Assembly: GCF_019104725.1 (NCBI RefSeq)
Contig: NZ_JAHRXF010000002.1
Span: 62,001 to 126,000 of the forward strand
Length of the DNA: 64,000 nucleotides
Origin: Streptomyces corallincola
Lineage (GTDB): Bacteria > Actinomycetota > Actinomycetes > Streptomycetales > Streptomycetaceae
Direction of reading: 5' to 3'
Shown here: piece after piece, positions 34,046-43,500 of the stretch
Position numbering within the stretch: the stretch's first letter is position 1
Layout: every line of letters begins with the position of its first letter
The notes under the pieces: model-generated
What the model saw: only the letters and a program-made list of their open reading frames with translations
Told to the model about the DNA's origin: nothing
Database searches by the model: none
Made by a program: the position numbers and the translations under genes

Positions 34046-35224
34046 GTGTCGTTGCCACCCCTGGTCGAGCCCGCTGCCGAGCTCACCGTAGACGAGGTCC
34101 GCCGGTACTCCCGCCACCTGATCATCCCGGACGTCGGGATGGACGGGCAGAAGCGGCTGAAGAACGCCAAGGTGCTCTGTGTCGGCGCCGGCGGCCTCGG
34201 TTCTCCGGCGCTGATGTACCTGGCCGCCGCGGGCGTGGGCACCCTGGGCATCGTGGAGTTCGACGAGGTGGACGAGTCGAACCTCCAGCGCCAGATCATC
34301 CACGGCCAGGCGGACATCGGCCGCTCCAAGGCGGAGTCCGCCCGCGACTCCGTCAAGGGCATCAACCCGTACGTGGACGTCGTCCTGCACGAGGAGCGGC
34401 TGGAAGCCGACAACGTGATGGACATCTTCGCCCCGTACGACCTGATCGTGGACGGCACCGACAACTTCGCCACCCGGTATCTGGTCAACGACGCGTGCGT
34501 GCTGCTGGACAAGCCGTACGTCTGGGGTTCCATCTACCGCTTCGACGGCCAGGCGTCCGTGTTCTGGTCCGAGCACGGCCCCTGCTACCGCTGCCTCTAC
34601 CCGGAGCCCCCGCCCCCCGGCATGGTCCCCTCCTGCGCCGAGGGCGGTGTGCTGGGCGTGCTCTGCGCGTCCGTCGGCTCCATCCAGGTCAACGAGGCCA
34701 TCAAGCTCATCGCCGGTATCGGTGAGCCGCTGGTCGGCCGCCTGATGATCTACGACGCCCTGGAGATGCAGTACCGCCAGGTCAAGGTCCGCAAGGACCC
34801 CGACTGCGCGGTCTGCGGGGAGAACCCCACGGTCACCGAGCTGATCGACTACGAGGCGTTCTGCGGCGTCGTCTCCGAGGAGGCCCAGGCGGCGGCGGCC
34901 GACTCCACGATCACGCCCAAGCAGCTCAAGGCGTGGATCGACGAGAACGAGAACATCGAGATCATCGACGTCCGCGAGCCGAACGAGTACGAGATCGTCT
35001 CCATCCCCGGCGCCAGGCTGATCCCGAAGAACGAGTTCCTGATGGGCACCGCCCTCGAAGGGCTCCCGCACGACAAGAAGATCGTCCTCCACTGCAAGAC
35101 CGGCGTCCGCAGCGCCGAGGTCCTCGCGGTCCTCAAGTCCGCGGGCTTCGCCGACGCCGTCCACGTCGGCGGCGGCGTCATCGGCTGGGTCAACCAGATC
35201 GAACCCGACAAGCCGGTGTACTGA
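34046..35224 (+). CDS. moeZ: adenylyltransferase/sulfurtransferase MoeZ
   Basis: A 392-residue two-domain enzyme that activates the C-terminus of small sulfur carrier proteins (MoaD, ThiS, CysO type) and loads sulfur on them. The E1-like domain has GAGGLGS at about 48-54, the R-finger and DEVDESNLQRQ; zinc cysteines are CYRC (about 180) and CAVC (about 254). The C-terminal rhodanese domain starts around 290 (IIDVREPNEYEI) and carries its active Cys in HCKTGVRSAE. Both domains are intact. In Streptomyces one MoeZ serves molybdenum cofactor, thiamine and several sulfur-containing secondary metabolites. GTG start with GGAG six bases upstream. Confidence 0.95.
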   Translation: MSLPPLVEPAAELTVDEVRRYSRHLIIPDVGMDGQKRLKNAKVLCVGAGGLGSPALMYLAAAGVGTLGIVEFDEVDESNLQRQIIHGQADIGRSKAESARDSVKGINPYVDVVLHEERLEADNVMDIFAPYDLIVDGTDNFATRYLVNDACVLLDKPYVWGSIYRFDGQASVFWSEHGPCYRCLYPEPPPPGMVPSCAEGGVLGVLCASVGSIQVNEAIKLIAGIGEPLVGRLMIYDALEMQYRQVKVRKDPDCAVCGENPTVTELIDYEAFCGVVSEEAQAAAADSTITPKQLKAWIDENENIEIIDVREPNEYEIVSIPGARLIPKNEFLMGTALEGLPHDKKIVLHCKTGVRSAEVLAVLKSAGFADAVHVGGGVIGWVNQIEPDKPVY

Positions 35225-35238
35225 CCGGCCGCGCGTGT

Positions 35239-35279
35239 GCCGGGAGGGCCGGGACTTCCTGAGTCCCGGCCCTCCCGGC
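35239..35279. terminator. bidirectional terminator between moeZ and the convergent peptidase gene
   Basis: A perfect 18-bp stem (35239-35256 with 35262-35279), core CCGGGAGGGCCGGGACT, and loop TCCTG. It lies 14 bases after moeZ and 12 bases before the stop of the minus-strand gene. Confidence 0.88.
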
Positions 35280-35291
35280 GTGTCCGGCGGG

Positions 35292-36845
35292 TCAGGAGCA
35301 GACCGTGTCCGCCTTCGGGACGGTGCCGTCCAGGAGGTAGGCGTTGACGGCGGACTGGACGCACTTGTTCTTGCTGTCGTAGGCGCCGTGCCCCTGGCCC
35401 TTGTAGGTGAGTTCCACGCCCACGCCCGTGCCGAGGGCGTTCACCATCTTGCGGGCGCCCTCGTAGGGGGTGGCGGGGTCGCCGGTGTTGCCGACGACGA
35501 GGATCGGGGCGGAGCCGGGGGCGCTGACGTCGGGGTGGTCGGCGGCGCCGGGGACGGCCCAGTCGGTGCAGCTGACCATGCCCCAGGCGAGGTAGTCGCC
35601 GAAGAGGGGCGAGGCGGCGCGGAACTCGGGCAGCTTCTCGCGGACCTGGTCGGCGGTGTAACGGGGCTTCTCGTCGGCGCAGTTGATGGCGACGTTGGCG
35701 GCGGTGATGTTGCTGTACTTCCCGTTCTCGCCGCGTCCGTTCATCGCGTCGGACAGCAGCATCAGGATGCGCCCGTCACCGTCGTAGGCGGTCTCCAGGC
35801 CCTCGGTGAGGTACTCCCAGAAGTCCTTGGAGTACAGCGACTGCGCGATGCCGTTGGTCGCGGCGGTCGCGGTGAGCTGCCGGGGCGGCAGGCCGGGGAT
35901 GGGCTTCTTGGCCAGGTCGCGCTGGAGCTGGGCGATACGGTCCTTGACCTCCTCCGGGGTGTCCCCCAGGGGGCAGTCGGTGGTCTTGGAGGTGCAGTCC
36001 GCCGCGAAGTTGTCGAGGGCGAGCTGGAAGCCCCTGGCCTGGCCGAGGGCGCTCTGCTCCGGGTCCTGGGTGGGGTCCACGACCGCGTCGAACACCGCCC
36101 GGCCGACGTGCGTCGGAAACAGGTGGGCGTACACACCGCCCAGTTCGGTGCCGTACGAGATGCCGAAGTAGTGCAGCTTGTCGTCGCCGAGGACCTGGCG
36201 CATCAGGTCCATGTCGCGGGCCGCGTCGGTGGTGCGGACGTGGGGGAGGATCCGCTTCGAGTTCTTCTCGCAGGCCGCGTTGAACCGCCGGGTGCGGTCC
36301 ACCAGCCGGGACTGCTCCGTCCGGTCGTCGGGCATGGCGTTCTGCTGGAAGTACACGTCGAGCTGCGCGTCGCTCTCGCACTCCACCGGGTCGCTGCGGC
36401 CGACCCCGCGCGGGTCGAAGCTGACCAGGTCGTAGCGGGTGTTCAGGGTGGCGTAGTCGCCGCCGAACGCGGGCAGGGTGGTGACGCCGCTGCCGCCGGG
36501 GCCGCCGAAGTTGAAGATGAGCGAGCCCAGCCGGCCGCCCTGGCCGCCGCTCGCCTTCGCCCGGATCAGCGCGATGCCGATGGTGTCGCCGGTGGGCTTC
36601 GCCCAGTCCAGCGGCGCCCGCATGGTCGCGCACTCCCAGGTGGTGCCGTCCGGCAGCGGCGACGGGGAACTGCCGCCGCCCTCCGCCCCGGAGGGGGCCG
36701 GGCACGCCTTCCAGTCGAGTCGCTGCGCCGTCGGGTCGTCGCCGCTGTCGCTCTTGGCTTCGTCGCCGCATCCGGCCAGCAGAGCGGCCAGCAGTACGGC
36801 GCTGGAGGTCAGGGCGGCGGCGCGCAGCCGGGAAGGTGTGGGCAT
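35292..36845 (-). CDS. secreted alpha/beta hydrolase, tripeptidyl aminopeptidase-like lipoprotein
   Basis: A 517-residue exported peptidase-type enzyme of the SlpD/E and Tap family. The signal peptide MPTPSRLRAAALTSSAVLLA leads to the lipobox LLAGC, so it is lipid-anchored. Catalytic features are the oxyanion strand IFNFGGPGGSGVTTLPAF, the nucleophile elbow YFGISYGTELGG, the acid VVGNTGDPATPYEGA and the His in YKGQGHGAYD near the end, which belongs to the TAP C-terminal domain. Cys pairs in the outer domain probably form disulfides. It should trim tripeptides or dipeptides outside the cell. Its M. tuberculosis neighbours differ here. Confidence 0.9.
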   Translation of the reverse strand: MPTPSRLRAAALTSSAVLLAALLAGCGDEAKSDSGDDPTAQRLDWKACPAPSGAEGGGSSPSPLPDGTTWECATMRAPLDWAKPTGDTIGIALIRAKASGGQGGRLGSLIFNFGGPGGSGVTTLPAFGGDYATLNTRYDLVSFDPRGVGRSDPVECESDAQLDVYFQQNAMPDDRTEQSRLVDRTRRFNAACEKNSKRILPHVRTTDAARDMDLMRQVLGDDKLHYFGISYGTELGGVYAHLFPTHVGRAVFDAVVDPTQDPEQSALGQARGFQLALDNFAADCTSKTTDCPLGDTPEEVKDRIAQLQRDLAKKPIPGLPPRQLTATAATNGIAQSLYSKDFWEYLTEGLETAYDGDGRILMLLSDAMNGRGENGKYSNITAANVAINCADEKPRYTADQVREKLPEFRAASPLFGDYLAWGMVSCTDWAVPGAADHPDVSAPGSAPILVVGNTGDPATPYEGARKMVNALGTGVGVELTYKGQGHGAYDSKNKCVQSAVNAYLLDGTVPKADTVCS

Positions 36846-36942
36846 GCTTCCCATCCTGCGGGCGCGCACGCCGGGGCGCGCGGGGCGCGGTCCGTACGAG
36901 GTACGCGCCCCGCACCGGGCTCGGCGGCAGCCCGTACGGCCG

Positions 36943-39708
36943 CTACAACGCGCCCTTGCGGGACAGGTGGTTGAAGGCCAGCCATCCCGGCAGCACCGGC
37001 AGCCACAGGGTGAGCAGCCGGAACAGCAGGACGGCGGGCGCGGCCACCTCCTTGGGCAGCCCGACCGCGATCAGACCCAGCGTCAGGCTCGCCTCGACCG
37101 CGCCCACCCCGCCCGGTGTCGGGGCGGCCGAACCGAGCGCGTTGCCCGCGAGGAAGACCACCGCGACACTGGCGATGCTCAGCGAGGTGGACTCGTCGCC
37201 GAACGCGCGGATCGAGGCGTCCAGGCACATCACGAAGCACGCGGTGAGCAGCAGCATGCCGCCGATGCCGGTGACCAGCTTCTGCGGACGCTGGAGCACG
37301 TCCAGCATGCGCGGCACCACCCCGGCGAACAGCGACCGCACCCGCGTGACGACGAACTTCCGCAGGAACGGCACCGACGTCACCACCAGCACCAGCACCG
37401 CCACCGTCAGCAGACCGGCGATGACCGTACGGGACGGCGACAGCGAGGGCGTCTTCTCGGTGCCCGTCAGATAGCCGAACGACAGCAGCATCAGGATGTG
37501 ACAGCCCAGCCCGAACAGCTGCGAGGCGCCCACACTCGCCACCGCCAGCCCCGGCCGCACCCCCTGCCGTTGCAGGAACCGCGTGTTCAGCGCCACCCCG
37601 CCGACCGCCGCCGGGGCGACGATCTTCACGAACGACCCGGCGACCTGCGCCGCCACCGTCCGCACGAACGGCACCCGCTCCGGTACGAACCCGAGCAGCG
37701 CCATCGCGGCGGCCACGTAGCTCAGCGCGGAGAACAGCACCGCGCCGACCATCCAGCCCCACTGCGCCTGCGCGATCAGCGGGCCGAGCCGGATGTGGGT
37801 GAGCTGGGTCAGCAGGAAGTACCCGCCGATCGCACCGGCGATGAAGCTCATGAGGGTGCGCGGACGCACGCGTTCCAGCCGGGCGGGCTCCACCGGGGCC
37901 TGCGGCCTGATGCGCAGCACCTCGTGCCGGATCAGGGTGAGCAGATCCTCCTCGCGGGCCTCCTCCAGCGCCACGTCCACGGCCCGCTTCTCGGCCCGCT
38001 GCTCCGCCCGCACGGCCTTCTTGTCGGGCTTCCCGGCCGTGTCCTCGCCGCCCTCCGCGAGCCGGTCCTGCTTGGCCTGCCGGTGCGCCTCCAGGACGTT
38101 CTCCCGCTCGCGCTCGGCGCGCTCGCGGGCGAGGCGGCGCAGCGTGGCGCGGGTGGCGCGGGTCAGCGCGATCGGCTGGAGCATCGGCAGGCAGCCCGCG
38201 ACCGTGTCCGGGCCGAGCACCCCGACCGCCGAGGCGACGGCCCGCTCCGCGCCGACCCGCAGGCCGAGCGTGGTGACCAGCTGGGCGACGTCCATGCGCA
38301 GCAGCAGATCACCGGCCGCGATCTCACCGCCCCGCAGCTCCGCGAGGATCACCGTGCCGGAACGATCCACCAGGAGGGCGTCCCCGGCGAGCCTGCGGTG
38401 CGCGATCCGGCGCGACTGGAGCGCCCGCACCTGCTGCCAGGTCCGGTGCAGCAGTTCGTCGGTGATCTCCTCGTCCGGCAGCGCGTCCAGGGTGCGCCCG
38501 CCGGTGTGCTCGTAGACCAGCATGACCGCGTCCGGGCCCAGCTCGGAGGTGGCGATCAGCTTGGGCGCGTTCGCCCCGGCCGCGATGGCCGCGTACGCCA
38601 GCAGCGCCTCCTGCTCCAGCGCCTGGCGCAGCGACTGGAGACTGGAGCGGGTGGCGAAGCTGCGCAGGGTGAGGTTCCTCCAGGCCCGGTAGAAGAAGCC
38701 CTGCGCCTGCTGTTCCCGGTCCACGACCGTGACGTCCAGCGGCGGGCCGTCCTCCAGGGTGACGAAGTACCGCCGTCCCCGGTCGCCGTTCTCACTGCTC
38801 TCCGGCATCTCCTCGCGCGCGGCGGACACCGGGTGGAAACCGACGTGCCGCAGCCCGGCCATCAGGGTCTGCCCGGTGGGCCGTACGTTCGGGGAGCCGA
38901 CCGCGTACAGCGTGCCGTAGGCGACGGTCCAGCCGATCAGCACGGTCAGGATGATCGAGAACGGCGTCGTGTAGCCGGTGACCAGCATGGAGAACGCGTC
39001 CAGCAGCAGCACGATCCACAGCACCGACCGCCAGCGCGGTCTGCGGGACATGCCGACGGCCGTCATGTACGCGATCACCGGGGCGAGATAGCCGTGCACC
39101 GGGTCGGTCAGCGCGTGGATGTCGCTGGGGGAGGGCTGGGTCAGCGCCTCCTGGATGGAGCCGGGGGCCGCGCGGGCCACCCACAGGTCGGTGGCGAGGG
39201 TCACGCCGTGCGCGAGGACGGCCGCGAGGACGCCGTCCGCGATCCGCAGCCCGTCCCGTTTGATCAGCCGCTCGATGGCGAACGCGACCGGGACCAGCAG
39301 AATGGCGATGCTGGACGCCAGCCCCGCGAACTTGATCAGCAGGTCGGGGGCCTGCCCGGTGCCCTTGTTGATGTCCTGTTCGAGCCCGGAGGTCGTGCCG
39401 TGCGCGAACGCGGCGATCGCCAGCAGCACCGCCACGGCCAGCACGCCGACCAGGAGCCGCATGAGGTCCGAGGGGCGGTGCACGCGGGCGGGCAGCAGGG
39501 GCTCGTCGCCTTCGACGGCCTCCGGGTGGGAGCCCTCTCCGGTCTCGGCGTGGGAGCCCTCCGGGGCCTCCGGGGCCTCGGGGCGCGGGGTGCCGGTGGC
39601 GGCGGGTCCGTTCACGTCCTGACCGTCGCCGTCGCCGTCCGGCGCGGGGCGTGCGGCAGCGTCAGGGGTGCCCTCCGCGTCGTCGGGGTGCACACCCTGC
39701 TGGTTCAT
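36943..39708 (-). CDS. UPF0104 flippase-like membrane protein fused to a degenerate kinase-like domain
   Basis: A 921-residue polytopic protein. After an acidic disordered start there are about six membrane helices (residues about 85-300), a cytoplasmic middle domain (about 320-560) that looks like a protein kinase/phosphotransferase fold (LEQEALLAYAAIAAGANAPK, VMLVYEHTGGRTL, IAHRRLAGDALLVD in place of the usual HxDxxxxN loop), a charged coiled segment, and then an eight-helix UPF0104 domain of the lysylphosphatidylglycerol flippase type (GNALGSAAPTPGGVGAVEAS). The kinase part seems to lack the catalytic Asp and Asn. Export or flipping of a lipid-linked substrate is a guess. ATG at 39708. Confidence 0.8.
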   Translation of the reverse strand: MNQQGVHPDDAEGTPDAAARPAPDGDGDGQDVNGPAATGTPRPEAPEAPEGSHAETGEGSHPEAVEGDEPLLPARVHRPSDLMRLLVGVLAVAVLLAIAAFAHGTTSGLEQDINKGTGQAPDLLIKFAGLASSIAILLVPVAFAIERLIKRDGLRIADGVLAAVLAHGVTLATDLWVARAAPGSIQEALTQPSPSDIHALTDPVHGYLAPVIAYMTAVGMSRRPRWRSVLWIVLLLDAFSMLVTGYTTPFSIILTVLIGWTVAYGTLYAVGSPNVRPTGQTLMAGLRHVGFHPVSAAREEMPESSENGDRGRRYFVTLEDGPPLDVTVVDREQQAQGFFYRAWRNLTLRSFATRSSLQSLRQALEQEALLAYAAIAAGANAPKLIATSELGPDAVMLVYEHTGGRTLDALPDEEITDELLHRTWQQVRALQSRRIAHRRLAGDALLVDRSGTVILAELRGGEIAAGDLLLRMDVAQLVTTLGLRVGAERAVASAVGVLGPDTVAGCLPMLQPIALTRATRATLRRLARERAERERENVLEAHRQAKQDRLAEGGEDTAGKPDKKAVRAEQRAEKRAVDVALEEAREEDLLTLIRHEVLRIRPQAPVEPARLERVRPRTLMSFIAGAIGGYFLLTQLTHIRLGPLIAQAQWGWMVGAVLFSALSYVAAAMALLGFVPERVPFVRTVAAQVAGSFVKIVAPAAVGGVALNTRFLQRQGVRPGLAVASVGASQLFGLGCHILMLLSFGYLTGTEKTPSLSPSRTVIAGLLTVAVLVLVVTSVPFLRKFVVTRVRSLFAGVVPRMLDVLQRPQKLVTGIGGMLLLTACFVMCLDASIRAFGDESTSLSIASVAVVFLAGNALGSAAPTPGGVGAVEASLTLGLIAVGLPKEVAAPAVLLFRLLTLWLPVLPGWLAFNHLSRKGAL

Positions 39709-39893
39709 GGTCTCTTCTTGGTCTCGTATCACCGGTCACCGCCCGCACGATGGTGGCATGCCCCACCGACACTCGCGGGCATCAGGGTGCCGCAGTGCGG
39801 GCGGACAGTCTGCCCGAAGCGCCGTCCGAGGGCGAGAGGGACGGGTCCGGGCATCCGCGCCCAGGGTCGGCCGAGTGGGGCAGGATGGGGCGA

Positions 39894-40316
39894 ATGAGCG
39901 AGCAGAACCCGGCGCCGGGCGGCCCGCGCACCCCCGCCGACGCGCTGCCGGAGTACGCCGAACGCGTCCTCGACACGGCCGAGCGGATTCCACCCGGCCG
40001 CGTCATGACCTACGGCGACGTGGCCGAATGGCTCCAGGAGGGCGGTCCGCGCCAGGTCGGCCGGGTGATGGCCCTCTACGGCGGTGCCGTGCCGTGGTGG
40101 CGTGTCGTCCGCTCCGACGGCGCGCTGCTGCCGGGCCACGAACTCGACGCCCTCGGCCACTACCGCGACGAGGGCACCCCGCTGCGCCAGGCTGCCCGCG
40201 GCGCCGAGGGGCATCTGCCGCGCCTCGACATGCGCCGGGCACGGTGGGACGGGGCCGGGGACGGGTCCGGGGACGCGGGCGTGGAGGGGCGTGGTGGCGG
40301 GGGCGGTCACGGCTGA
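39894..40316 (+). CDS. alkyltransferase-like protein (MGMT family, inactive-site type)
   Basis: A 140-residue protein related to the DNA-binding domain of O6-alkylguanine-DNA alkyltransferase. RIPPGRVMTYGDVAEWLQ and GPRQVGRVMALYGG are the helix-turn-helix and arginine-finger region. At the active-site position the sequence is PWWRVVRSDGALLPGH, so the alkyl-accepting Cys of PCHR is replaced by Trp. This defines ATL proteins, which bind bulky O6-alkylguanine and hand it to nucleotide excision repair. Divergent from the flippase gene. The Gly-rich tail after residue 120 is probably disordered. In M. tuberculosis, Rv3204 is remembered in the same place. Confidence 0.87.
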   Translation: MSEQNPAPGGPRTPADALPEYAERVLDTAERIPPGRVMTYGDVAEWLQEGGPRQVGRVMALYGGAVPWWRVVRSDGALLPGHELDALGHYRDEGTPLRQAARGAEGHLPRLDMRRARWDGAGDGSGDAGVEGRGGGGGHG

Positions 40317-40422
40317 CGGCTTCCGCCCGCACCGGCTGTACCGGCCGTACTGCCCACGGGCGCGTCCGCACCGGCCGGGCGACCCCTTGCGCCGTACGGG
40401 TGACATCGGGGACGTCCGGGGC

Positions 40423-40503
40423 ATGACGTACGTTCGTACGAACGACAGCGTCCGCACGCGCACCACCACCCGCACGACCACCAGGACCGGCGAAACCACG
40501 TGA
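40423..40503 (+). CDS. 26-residue Thr/Arg-rich ORF coupled to adnA
   Basis: The frame from ATG 40423 encodes a peptide starting MTYVRTNDSVRTRTTTRT; 12 of 26 residues are Thr and 5 are Arg. Of its 26 codons 23 end in G or C. Its TGA (40501-40503) overlaps the adnA GTG (GTGA), and adnA has no clear ribosome site of its own, so adnA translation may depend on it. The frame includes the palindrome CGTTCGTACGAACG at 40431-40444. Real expression is unproven. Confidence 0.5.
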   Translation: MTYVRTNDSVRTRTTTRTTTRTGETT

Positions 40504-43500
40504 GCTCCTCCCCGTCCACCAGGCGACCGCCGCACCCCCAGCAGGTGCGGCGGGGGACGCACGGTGCCTACCGGCTGGTCCGCACCCCGCCCGAGACGGC
40601 GGCTCCCCCCCGGTTGGACGCCGCGCAGCGCTCCGTGGTTGACCACCGCACCGGCCCGCTCCTCGTCCTCGCCGGACCCGGCACCGGCAAGACCACCACC
40701 CTGGTCGAGTCCGTCGCCGAGCGCGTCGGCCGGGGCACCGACCCCGAACGCGTCCTGGTCCTCACCTTCAGCCGCAAGGCCGCCGTCGAACTCCGCGACC
40801 GCATGGCCCTGCGCATGGGCGCCGCCCGCGCCCCGCGCGCGACCACCTTCCACTCGTACTGCTACGCCCTGCTCCGCGCCCATCAGGACAGCGGTCTCCA
40901 CGCCGAGCCGCTGCGGCTGCTCTCCGGACCCGAGCAGGACGTCACCGTGCGCGAACTGCTCGCGGGCCAGCCCGAGCTGGAGCGCGCCGGGCTGCGGCAC
41001 GTGCGCTGGCCGGACGAACTGCGCGCCTGTCTCACCACACGCGGGTTCGCGGACGAGGTCCGCGCCGTCCTCGCCCGCAGCCGCGAACTGGGGCTCGCGC
41101 CCGACGCCCTGGACGCCTTCGCGCGCAGCACCGGCCGCCCCGACTGGCGGGCCGCCGCCGCCTTCCTCGCGGAGTATCTGGACGTCCTCGACCTCCAGGG
41201 CGTCATCGACTACGCCGAACTCGTGCACCGCGCGGTCCTGCTCGCCCGCCGCCCCGAGGTCGCCCTCCGGCTCGCCGGGCAGTACGACGCGGTGTACGTG
41301 GACGAGTACCAGGACACCGATCCCGCGCAGGTACGGCTGCTGCGGGCGCTCGCGGGGGCAGGGCGGACCCTGGTCGCGTTCGGTGACCCCGACCAGTCGA
41401 TCTACACGTTCCGGGGCGCCGACGTGAACGGCATCCTCGACTTCCCCGACGCCTTCCCGCGCGCCGACGGCCGCCCGGCACCGGTCGAGGTGCTGCGCAC
41501 CGCCCGCCGGTCCGGCGCCGGGCTGCTCGCCGCCACCCGGCTGATCAGCCTGCGGATGCCGCTCACCCGGCTGCCCGCCGAGAAGGTCCGCGCCCACCGG
41601 GAACCCGCTCCCGCGCGCGAGGGCGGCCGGGCCGAGGTCCTCACCTTTCCGACGTCCGGCGCCGAACTCGACAACGTCGCGGACATCCTCCGCCGTGCCC
41701 ACCTGGAGGACGGCGTCCCCTGGAGCGGCATGGCCGTCCTCGTCCGCGCCGGTTCCCGCATCCCCGTACTCCGCCGCGCCCTCACCGCGGCGGGCGTCCC
41801 CGTGGACGTGGACGGCGACGAGGCCGCCCTCCGCCACGAGCCCGCGGTCGCCCCCCTGCTGACCGCACTGCGGGTGGTCGCGGAGGGGGCGGACTCGGCG
41901 GGGGGCACGGCGCCGGAGGGAGCCGAGGCCGCGGAGGGTGCGGAGGCCGCGGAGGGTGCCGTCGCCGAGGGCGGTGCCCTGGCCGAGGAGGGGGCCGGAC
42001 CCGCGTACCCGTCCTGGCTCGACCCCGAGACCGCGCTGACGCTGCTCACCTCCCCGCTCGCCGGGATGGACGCCGCCGATCTGCGGCGGCTGGGCCGGGC
42101 GCTGCGGGAGGAGGAGCGGGCCGGGGGCAACGCGCTGCCGCCGCCGTCGGACGAACTGCTCGCGCGGGCGCTCGCGGAACCCGAGCGCCTGGTGGTGCAC
42201 GAGGCGTACGCCAAGGGCGCGCACCGCCTCGGCACGCTGCTGCGGGACGGCCGCGCGCGGCTGGCGGCCGGGGGCACGGCCGAGGAGGCGCTGTGGGAGC
42301 TGTGGCACCGCACGACCTGGCCCGACCGGCTCGAACGCGCCGCCCGGCGCGGCGGCGCGGCCGGGCGCAACGCCGACCGTGACCTGGACGCCGTGTGCGC
42401 GCTGTTCGCCACCGCCGCGCGCGCCGAGCAGCGCACCGGCGGCCGGGGCGCCCTGAACTTCCTGGCGGAAATCGACGCCGAGGACATCGCCGCCGACACC
42501 CTCACCCGCCGCGCGGTACGCCCCGACGCCGTACGCCTGATGACCGCGCACCGCGCCAAGGGGCTGGAGTGGCGGGTGGTCGTCGTCGCGGGGGTACAGG
42601 AGGGCGCCTGGCCCGACCTGCGGCGGCGCGGCTCGCTTCTGGAGGCGGACCGCATCGGCCGCGACGGACTGGCCGCGCCCCTCACACCGGGCGCGCTGCT
42701 CGCGGAGGAGCGGCGCCTGTTCTACGTGGCCGCCACGCGCGCGCGGGACCGGCTCGTCGTCACGGCGGTCAAGGCGCCCGCCGAGGACGGCGACCAGCCG
42801 TCCCGCTTCCTGACCGAGCTGGGCGTCGAGCCGAAGGACGTCACGCACCGCCCCCGGCGGCCGCTGTCGGTGGCCGCGCTGGTGGCGGAACTGCGCGCGA
42901 CCACGGTCGATCCGCGCGTCTCCGCCCCGCTGCGCGACGCCGCCGCCCAGCGGCTCGCCCGGCTGGCCGCGCTCACCGACGAGGACGGCCGCCCGCTGGT
43001 GCCGACCGCGCACCCCGAGCGCTGGTGGGGCATGTTCGAGCCGACCGAGAGCAAGGTGCCGCTGCGCAGCCGGGACGAACCCGTGGTGCTCTCCGGCAGC
43101 GCGCTGGACCAGCTCGCCAACACCTGCGCCCTCCAGTGGTTCCTGGGCCGCGAGGTCAAGGCCGACGCCCCCGCGACGGCCGCCCAGGGCTTCGGCAACG
43201 TCGTCCACGTCCTGGCCGACGAGGTCGCCTCCGGGCGTACGGCCGCCGATCTGGACGTACTGATGGAACGGCTGGACTCGGTGTGGAACGCCCTGGCCTT
43301 CGACGCGCCCTGGAAGTCCGTCCAGGAGAAGGAGAACGCCCGCGCCGCCCTGGAGCGCTTCCTCAACTGGCACGTCCTGGACCGCGCCGGGCGCACCACG
43401 GTCGCCAGTGAGCAGGACTTCGACGTCACCCTGGAGGCGGGCGACTTCCAGGTCCGCGTGCGGGGCCAGATGGACCGCGTCGAGACCGACGCCGACGGCC

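Noticed and set aside
40431..40444. LexA/SOS box in front of adnA
   Set aside because: The palindrome has the order GTTC-N4-GAAC, whereas the actinobacterial SOS box is GAAC-N4-GTTC; so it is reported only as an unassigned palindrome.
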